From: Caldimonas mangrovi
Lineage (GTDB): Bacteria > Pseudomonadota > Gammaproteobacteria > Burkholderiales > Burkholderiaceae_C
Length of the DNA stretch: 64,000 nucleotides
Assembly: GCF_023721835.1 (NCBI RefSeq)
Contig: NZ_JAMKFE010000010.1
Span: 1-64,000, forward strand
Direction of reading: 5' to 3'
The notes beneath the pieces are model-generated. The model saw only the letters and a list, made by a program, of their open reading frames with translations, had not been told where the DNA came from and did no database searches. Position numbers and translations under genes: made by a program. Shown piece after piece: positions 58,720 through 64,000 of this stretch (the first letter of the stretch is position 1; the number at the start of each line of letters is the position of its first letter).

Positions 58720-60012
58720 TCAGTTCGGCCGGTCGCATGAAGCAGGAGCCGACAGTGCGAGCGCGCGCTCCATCAGCAGCGCACGCTCGCGCGCATTGCG
58801 CGCGAGCGATGCCGCGTGTTCGAATTCGGCGCGTGCCTCGTCGACTCGCCCGAGCTTTGCCAGCAGATCGCCGCGTACGCTGGGCAGCCACTGGTAGCTC
58901 TGCAACGAGCGCTCGGAGCGCATGCGGTCGACGATCTCCAGCGCCGCGGCCGGCCCGAACGCCATGCCGACGGCGACAGCCCGGTTCAACTCGACCACCG
59001 GCGACGGCGTCAGCTGCGCCAGTGCGTCGTACAGCGCGACGATCGCGGCCCAGTCGGTCTGGTCGGCGGCCTGCGCCCGCGCGTGGCAGGCCGCGATGGC
59101 CGCCTGCAGCCCGTAAGGCCCGAGCGCGCCGAGCGCCTCGGCGCGTTCGAGGGCCGTCAGGCCGCGCCGGATCAGCAACCGGTCCCAGCGCGTGCGGTCC
59201 TGGTCGAGCAACAGCACCGGGCGGCCCGCACCGTCGACACGTGCGGCGTGCCGCGAGGCCTGCAGCTCCATCAGCGCGACGAGGCCGTGCACCTCGCCTT
59301 CGCGCGGCGACAGCTCGGCCAGCACGCGGCCCAGCCGCAGCGCTTCGTTGCACAGGTCGAGCCGCATCCAGTCGTCGCCGGCGGTAGCGGTATAGCCCTC
59401 GTTGAAGACCAGGTAGACCACTTCCAGCACCGACGCGAGCCGTTCGGCCAGCGCATCGCCGCGCGGCAGCTCGAAGGGGACGTGCGCCGCGGCCAGCGTG
59501 CGTTTGGCGCGCACGATGCGCTGCGCGATGGTCGGCTCCGGCACCAGGAAGGCCCGCGCGATCTCGGCGGTGGTCAGGCCGCCGAGCAGCTTGAGCGTCA
59601 GCGCCACGCGGGCCTCGGTCGACAGCACCGGGTGGCAGGCCGTGAAGATCAGCCGCAGCAGGTCGTCGCCGATCTCGTCGGCGCGCGCGGCATCGAGGGC
59701 GTCGACGAAATCGGGCACGATCAGCGCCTCCAGGGCTTCGAGCTCATGGCCGATCTGCTCGTGCTTGCCGGCCTGCAGCTTGTCGCGTCGCAGCCGGTCG
59801 AGTGCGCGATTCTTCGCGGTGGTCATCAGCCAGGCGCCGGGGTTGTCCGGCACGCCCGAGGCGGGCCAGTGTTCGAGCGCGGCGACCAGCGCATCCTGCG
59901 CCAGCTCCTCGGCCAGACCGACGTCGCGCACCATGCGCGCGACGCCGGCGATGATCTTGGCCGCCTCGATGCGCCAGACTGCCTCGATCGTGCGATGCGT
60001 GGTCGAGCTCAT
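58720..60012 (-). CDS. ECF sigma factor (ECF42-like) with long C-terminal domain
   Basis: 430 aa from ATG 60012. Sigma-2 region (AELAQDALVAALEHWPASG; the read sequence has EELAQDAL), NPGAWLMTTAKNRALDRLRRD, and sigma-4 (LLGGLTTAEIARAFLVPEPTIAQRIVRAKRTL). Then comes a roughly 230-residue C-terminal extension (VYLVFNEGYTATAGDDWMR, HGLVALMELQASR, VVELNRAVAVGMAFGP), which is typical of ECF42 factors and is thought to regulate them in place of an anti-sigma. ECF42 genes characteristically sit with DGPF/YCII proteins, as here. The start overlaps the VOC stop by one base. Confidence 0.93.
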   Translation of the reverse strand: MSSTTHRTIEAVWRIEAAKIIAGVARMVRDVGLAEELAQDALVAALEHWPASGVPDNPGAWLMTTAKNRALDRLRRDKLQAGKHEQIGHELEALEALIVPDFVDALDAARADEIGDDLLRLIFTACHPVLSTEARVALTLKLLGGLTTAEIARAFLVPEPTIAQRIVRAKRTLAAAHVPFELPRGDALAERLASVLEVVYLVFNEGYTATAGDDWMRLDLCNEALRLGRVLAELSPREGEVHGLVALMELQASRHAARVDGAGRPVLLLDQDRTRWDRLLIRRGLTALERAEALGALGPYGLQAAIAACHARAQAADQTDWAAIVALYDALAQLTPSPVVELNRAVAVGMAFGPAAALEIVDRMRSERSLQSYQWLPSVRGDLLAKLGRVDEARAEFEHAASLARNARERALLMERALALSAPASCDRPN

Positions 60013-60419
60013 CAGCCCTGACCCGACGCGTTCGGCTCCATGTACACCAGTTCCCAGACGTGGCCGTCCAGGTCCTCGAAGCCGTGCCCGTACATGAAGC
60101 CGTGATCTTGCGGTGCATTGGGCGCCGCACCGCCCGCCGTCACGGCCTTGGCGACCAGTTCGTCGACCTGCGCACGGCTGTCGCACGACAGGCACAGCAA
60201 CACCTCGGTGCTGCGCTTTGCGTCGGCCACGGGCTTCTTGGTGAAGGTTTGGAAATAGGCTTCGACGAGCAGCATCGCGTAGATGTTGTCACCGACGATC
60301 ATGCAGGCGGCGTTGTGATCGGTGAACTGCGGGTTGAAAGTGAAGCCGAGCTGCGCGAAGAAGGCTTTGCTCTCCTCGAGGTTCTTGACGGGCAGGTTGA
60401 CGAAGATCTGTTGGTGCAT
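60012..60419 (-). CDS. VOC-family (glyoxalase-like) protein
   Basis: 135 aa, ATG 60419 with GGAAGGA upstream; a longer frame to 60458 overlaps the neighbour. Vicinal-oxygen-chelate fold of the PhnB/bleomycin-resistance type: FVNLPVKNLEESKAFFAQLGF, AACMIVGDNIYAMLL, GHGFEDLDGHVWELVYM. The metal ligands are not the full glyoxalase I set, so the enzymatic role is open. Co-transcribed with the sigma factor. Confidence 0.9.
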   Translation of the reverse strand: MHQQIFVNLPVKNLEESKAFFAQLGFTFNPQFTDHNAACMIVGDNIYAMLLVEAYFQTFTKKPVADAKRSTEVLLCLSCDSRAQVDELVAKAVTAGGAAPNAPQDHGFMYGHGFEDLDGHVWELVYMEPNASGQG

Positions 60420-60454
60420 GAAAGAGTCCTTCCGTGGGGACAATGGGGTGTCGC

Positions 60455-60868
60455 TCAACGCACGCCGATGCCGATCTCGCGGAAGCGTCGTGCAGCGGCT
60501 TCCGGCACGGCCTCTTCGATTTCATACAGCTGCCGCACTTCGATCTCGCCTTCGGCGCGTTCGCCGAACGGGGCAGGAAAGCGCCGCGTCCATTCGAGCG
60601 CCTCTTCGCGCGAACGCACCTGGATCAGCGTGTAGCCGGCCACCAGTTCCTTGGTTTCCGTGAACGGACCGTCGACGATGGTCCGCCGCGCGCCGGCGTA
60701 GCGCACGCGCCAGCCTTTCTCGCTCGGCTGCAGCCCGGCGGCGTCCAGCAGTACGCCGGCCTTGGCCAGCTCGGTGTGATAGCTCGCCATCGCGTCGATC
60801 AGGGCTGCTTCGGGCACGGTGCCGGCTTCGCTGTCGGCCGTCGCCTTGACGATGATCATGAATCGCAT
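60455..60868 (-). CDS. YCII/DGPF-domain protein
   Basis: 137 aa; AAGGAG lies seven bases before the ATG. YCII-related fold with the name-giving motif VDGPFTETKELVAGYTLIQV. A partner of ECF42 sigma factors in many genomes; the biochemical role is unknown. Some 35 bp separate its stop from the VOC start. Confidence 0.92.
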   Translation of the reverse strand: MRFMIIVKATADSEAGTVPEAALIDAMASYHTELAKAGVLLDAAGLQPSEKGWRVRYAGARRTIVDGPFTETKELVAGYTLIQVRSREEALEWTRRFPAPFGERAEGEIEVRQLYEIEEAVPEAAARRFREIGIGVR

Positions 60869-60976
60869 CTCGGTTCTCCTTCGTCTCGGGCGCTCGCGAA
60901 CAGTGCGAGGCGCTCAGGAACACGACGAGGGAGCGAGGGCGATTTCGACGGCAACGACCCCGTGAAAACCCTGAAG

Positions 60977-61336
60977 CTAGGCGTACTCGTAGCAGGGAGC
61001 GACCGCCCGCACTTCGACGGTGCACCACCGTGCGGCGGGGCAGGTGGCGGCAATGTCGACCGCTTCTTCGCGCGTCTCGCAGTTGAGCAGGAAAAAGCCG
61101 CCCACCATTTCCTTGGCCTCGGCAAACGGGCCGTCGAGCACCTGGGCGCGGCCTCCGCGCACCTCGACGCGTGCGGCCCGGGCGGTCGACGCGAGCGATT
61201 CGCTGGCGAGCAGCAAGCCGCGTCGTTTCAGGTCTTCGCCGAAGCGCAGCATCTCGGCATAGGCTTCGTGACCTTCGGCCTCGGTGCGGGTGGGCCGCTG
61301 GCCCGTCGGTTCCATGATCAGCAGCATGTAGGGCAT
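60977..61336 (-). CDS. YCII/DGPF-domain protein, second copy
   Basis: 119 aa; ribosome site AGAGGGAG about eight bases upstream. MPYMLLIMEP start and LDGPFAEAKEMVGGFFLLN mark the DGPF/YCII family. It is first in the operon, 108 bp before the second DGPF gene. The two copies are clearly diverged paralogues. Probable target of the sigma factor encoded last in the operon. Confidence 0.92.
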   Translation of the reverse strand: MPYMLLIMEPTGQRPTRTEAEGHEAYAEMLRFGEDLKRRGLLLASESLASTARAARVEVRGGRAQVLDGPFAEAKEMVGGFFLLNCETREEAVDIAATCPAARWCTVEVRAVAPCYEYA

Positions 61337-61349
61337 CGGAAACTCCCTC

Positions 61350-61370
61350 TTGCGGGCACGGTGCCCGCAA
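61350..61370. promoter_or_regulatory. Hairpin in the leader of the DGPF operon
   Basis: TTGCGGGCA - CGG - TGCCCGCAA, a perfect 9-bp stem with a 3-base loop, 13 bases upstream of the DGPF start on the minus strand. It partly covers its ribosome site, so it could be an RNA leader element or an operator. Confidence 0.45.
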
Positions 61371-61489
61371 CGTGCCGGCGATTACATCATGGCCGGTGCC
61401 GGCCTGTGCGATTGGGGCACGCGACCTACGGATCACCGGGGGAAACCCCTGCTGCAAGCGGCTGTATCCCCACCCCTAGAATCGTTTTG

Positions 61490-61504
61490 TTGTGCTCTGC
61501 ACAA
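61490..61504. promoter_or_regulatory. Putative PhaR operator
   Basis: TTGTGC-TCT-GCACAA, a perfect 6-bp inverted repeat with a 3-base spacer, 25 bp before the phaR ATG. It contains TGC-N3-GCA, which fits the TGC-rich sites described for PhaR. A second, overlapping inverted repeat GTGCTCT/AGAGCAC (61492-61511) lies here too. Confidence 0.5.
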
Positions 61505-61529
61505 AGAGCACGTGATTGGAGACTCCCCC

Positions 61530-62117
61530 ATGGCACAAGCCAGACGCTCTGCGGCGGCCGGACAGGAAGGTTCGACCGCCCCGGAGGTGCGAACCCTCAA
61601 GAAGTATCCCAACCGGCGTCTCTACGACACGCAGACCAGCAGCTACATCACGCTGGCCGACGTCAAGCAGATGGTGCTTGAAGGGCAGGAGTTCGTGGTT
61701 CGCGACGCCAAGACGAACGAAGACCTGACGCGCAGCATCCTGCTGCAGATCATCCTGGAAGAGGAAACCGGCAGCGTGCCGATGTTCACGACGCCGATGC
61801 TGGCGCAGATCATCCGCTTCTACGGCCACACCATGCAGGGCCTGATGGGCACCTACCTGGAGAAGAACATCCAGGCCTTCATCGACATGCAGAAGAACTT
61901 CGCCGAACAGTCCAAAGGCGCTTACGACCCCAAGGGCCTGAACTCCGAGATGTGGACGCAGTTCATGAACGTGCAGGCGCCGATGATGCAGGGGCTGATG
62001 TCGAACTACCTGGAGCAGTCCAAGAACATGTTCGTGCAGATGCAGGAGCAGATGCAGAAGCAGGCGGAGTCGCTGATGCCCGGTTTTCCCGGTTTCCCGC
62101 CCGCCAACAAGCGCTGA
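61530..62117 (+). CDS. phaR: Polyhydroxyalkanoate synthesis repressor PhaR
   Basis: 195 aa. N-terminal PHB/PHA accumulation DNA-binding domain ([38 protein letters not shown]) and the linked PHB_acc repeats ([41 protein letters not shown]), then a Met/Gln-rich helical end. PhaR represses phasin and its own gene and is released by binding nascent PHA granules. The window thus comes from a PHA-storing bacterium. An inverted repeat upstream suggests autoregulation. It is followed by rimO after 40 bp. Confidence 0.96.
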   Translation: MAQARRSAAAGQEGSTAPEVRTLKKYPNRRLYDTQTSSYITLADVKQMVLEGQEFVVRDAKTNEDLTRSILLQIILEEETGSVPMFTTPMLAQIIRFYGHTMQGLMGTYLEKNIQAFIDMQKNFAEQSKGAYDPKGLNSEMWTQFMNVQAPMMQGLMSNYLEQSKNMFVQMQEQMQKQAESLMPGFPGFPPANKR

Positions 62118-62157
62118 TACCGCCCCGGGGGGCCCGGATCGGCGAAAATCCGGGCCC

Positions 62158-63555
62158 ATGACACAAGACACCTCCCTGGTGGTGCCGCCCCCCGCCGGCA
62201 CCTCCCCCAAGATCGGCTTCGTGAGCCTGGGTTGCCCCAAGGCGTTGACCGACTCCGAACTGATCCTGACGCAGCTGAGCGCCGAGGGCTACCAGACCGC
62301 CAAGACCTTCCAGGGCGCCGACCTGGTGATCGTCAACACCTGCGGCTTCATCGACGACGCGGTCAAGGAAAGCCTCGACACCATCGGCGAGGCGCTGGCC
62401 GAGAACGGCAAGGTCATCGTGACCGGTTGCCTGGGTGCCAAAACCGGCGAGGGCGGCGGCAACCTGGTGCGCCAGATCCACCCCAAGGTGCTGGCGGTCA
62501 CCGGGCCGCATGCCACCCACGAGGTGATGGACGCGGTGCACCAGCACGTGCCCAAGCCGCACGATCCTTTCGTCGACCTGGTGCCGCCGGCCGGCGTCAA
62601 GCTCACGCCCAAGCACTACGCCTACCTGAAGATCAGCGAGGGCTGCAACCACCGCTGCTCGTTCTGCATCATCCCCAGCATGCGCGGCGACCTGGTGTCG
62701 CGCCCGGTGGGCGACGTGCTCGGCGAGGCGCAGCGGCTGTTCGAGTCCGGCGTGAAGGAACTGCTGGTCATCAGTCAGGACACCAGCGCCTACGGCGTCG
62801 ACGTGAAATACCGCACCGGTTTCTGGGACGGCCGCCCGGTGCGCACTCGCATGCTCGACCTGGTGCAGGCGCTCGCCGAGATGGCCGAAAAGCACGGCGC
62901 CTGGGTGCGCCTGCATTACGTCTACCCCTACCCGCACGTCGACGACGTGCTGCCGCTGATGGCTGGCGGCCGGGTGTTGCCGTACCTGGACGTGCCGTTC
63001 CAGCATGCGCACCCGGACGTGCTCAGGCGCATGAAGCGCCCGGCCAGCGGCGAGAAGAACCTGGAACGCATCCTGCGCTGGCGCGAGATCTGCCCCGAAA
63101 TCGTCATCCGCAGCACCTTCATCGCCGGCTTCCCCGGCGAGACGGAAGCCGAGTTCGAGTACCTGCTCGATTTCATGCGCGAGGCCGAGATCGACCGCGC
63201 CGGGTGCTTTGCCTATTCACCGGTCGAGGGGGCGAGCGCGAACGAGCTGCCCGGTGCGGTGCCCGACGAGGTGCGCGCCGAACGCCAGGCGCGCTTCATG
63301 GCGGTCGCGGAGGCCGTCTCCACCGCCAAGCTACAGCGCCGTGTCGGGGCCACGATGCAGGTCCTGGTCGACTCGGCGCCGGCGCTGGGCCGCAAGGGCG
63401 GGGTGGGTCGCACCTATGCCGATGCACCGGAGATCGACGGCAGCGTGCGGCTGCTGCCGCCCGAAAAAGCGTCCAGGACGCTGAAGGTCGGCGAATTCAC
63501 GCGCGCGCGCATCGTCGCTACCGAGGGACACGACCTGATCGGCATGCCGGTATGA
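62158..63555 (+). CDS. rimO: Ribosomal protein uS12 methylthiotransferase RimO
   Basis: 465 aa. Radical-SAM methylthiotransferase: N-terminal UPF0004 domain with conserved Cys in [24 protein letters not shown] and VTGCLGA; radical [11 protein letters not shown] (CxxxCxxC) with [13 protein letters not shown]-terminal TRAM domain ([19 protein letters not shown]). Adds a methylthio group to Asp89 of ribosomal protein S12 (known for the family). The stop overlaps the next ATG by four bases. Confidence 0.97.
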   Translation: MTQDTSLVVPPPAGTSPKIGFVSLGCPKALTDSELILTQLSAEGYQTAKTFQGADLVIVNTCGFIDDAVKESLDTIGEALAENGKVIVTGCLGAKTGEGGGNLVRQIHPKVLAVTGPHATHEVMDAVHQHVPKPHDPFVDLVPPAGVKLTPKHYAYLKISEGCNHRCSFCIIPSMRGDLVSRPVGDVLGEAQRLFESGVKELLVISQDTSAYGVDVKYRTGFWDGRPVRTRMLDLVQALAEMAEKHGAWVRLHYVYPYPHVDDVLPLMAGGRVLPYLDVPFQHAHPDVLRRMKRPASGEKNLERILRWREICPEIVIRSTFIAGFPGETEAEFEYLLDFMREAEIDRAGCFAYSPVEGASANELPGAVPDEVRAERQARFMAVAEAVSTAKLQRRVGATMQVLVDSAPALGRKGGVGRTYADAPEIDGSVRLLPPEKASRTLKVGEFTRARIVATEGHDLIGMPV

Positions 63556-64000
63556 GCGGGCGCGACCCGGGCACCGGCCTCATCCACCATCCGTACCAGG
63601 CGCCGGACGGCTTCGAGTCGCCGGCCGTGGCGGTGCACAAGGGCTCGACCGTGTTCTTTCCCAGCGTGGCCGCGATGCGTTCGCGCACCTGGAAGGACAA
63701 GTCGGCCTACACCTACGGCCTGCACGGCACGCCGACCACCTTCACGCTCGAGGAGCGCATCGCGGCGCTCGAAGGCGGGCGCCACACCCTGCTGGTGGGC
63801 AGTGGCCTGGCGGCGATCGCGCTGGTGAACCTGTCGCTGCTGCGCGCCGGCGACGAAGTGCTGCTGCCCGACAACGTCTACGGCCCGAGCCGCGAGCTGG
63901 CGCTGCACGAGCTGGCGCAATACGGCGTCTCCCACCGCATCTACGACCCCATGGCGGGCGCCGACGCGTTGCGCGCGGCGATCGGCGAGCGCACCCGGCT
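63552..64000 (+). CDS. metC: Cystathionine beta-lyase (Cys/Met metabolism PLP enzyme), 3'-truncated
   Basis: First 149 residues only; the gene runs past the window end. [63 protein letters not shown] and [16 protein letters not shown] are typical of the MetC/PatB-like Cys/Met metabolism PLP family. The PLP lysine lies outside the window. Translationally coupled to rimO (ATGA). Cystathionine beta-lyase is preferred; gamma-lyase is possible. Confidence 0.88.
   Translation, partial: MSGRDPGTGLIHHPYQAPDGFESPAVAVHKGSTVFFPSVAAMRSRTWKDKSAYTYGLHGTPTTFTLEERIAALEGGRHTLLVGSGLAAIALVNLSLLRAGDEVLLPDNVYGPSRELALHELAQYGVSHRIYDPMAGADALRAAIGERTR

Overview
The window comes from a high-GC betaproteobacterium, most likely of the order Burkholderiales. 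Supporting markers are a PHA-granule regulator (PhaR) next to rimO, a DUF4148 exported protein, a lysine/alanine-tailed HU protein and dense GC-rich coding. The genus cannot be fixed from the sequence alone. No gene-free stretch exceeds about 260 bases. No tRNA, rRNA, insertion sequence or CRISPR array was seen.

Region 1 (1-37364) is one siderophore island. Four collinear NRPS genes on the + strand (the first cut by the window edge) encode at least six modules and a terminal thioesterase. From the A-domain pockets I read X1 - Asp - X2 - Thr - Ser - X3. X1-X3 have related D(G/A)E-type pockets that I take to be for basic residues such as Dab or hydroxyornithine. The Asp module is split. A SyrP/TauD-type hydroxylase is fused to the C-terminus of gene 1. 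Gene 2 opens with a condensation-like domain whose catalytic motif is lost, which I read as an interface domain recruiting the hydroxylase to make beta-hydroxyaspartate. A convergent minus-strand set follows: acetyltransferase, N5-ornithine hydroxylase, diaminobutyrate aminotransferase, alpha/beta esterase and a TonB receptor with a Fur-box-like promoter. Divergent from it lie a PvdQ-type acylase, a PvdE-type exporter and a second TonB receptor with a shortened plug. The logic resembles pyoverdine (acylated precursor, export to the periplasm, deacylation) without chromophore genes in view. The NRPS genes carry a 1872-bp direct repeat (1-1872 = 16637-18508), identical except for one visible base. 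It covers a whole condensation domain and the front half of an adenylation domain, and ends at the A3 motif.

Region 2 (37627-54409) holds an HU-like protein and then a divergent carbohydrate/polyol operon. On the minus strand are a GlpD-like dehydrogenase, an FGGY kinase and a GntR/UTRA regulator with overlapping stops and starts. On the plus strand are a ribose-type ABC importer (binding protein, ATPase, permease), an aldo/keto reductase and an LsrF-like aldolase. Two matching 10-bp palindromes sit in the divergent promoter region. Downstream are a very large mosaic lipoprotein (propellers, LamG, PKD, two c-type heme sites, ricin-type lectin) and a GMC flavin oxidoreductase.

Region 3 (54634-64000) is mixed: a DUF4148 protein, two uncharacterised proteins, a secreted M14 carboxypeptidase with a PKD domain, and an ECF sigma factor (ECF42-like) in an operon with a VOC protein and two DGPF/YCII proteins. 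The conserved phaR - rimO - cystathionine beta-lyase block, cut by the window end, closes the window.
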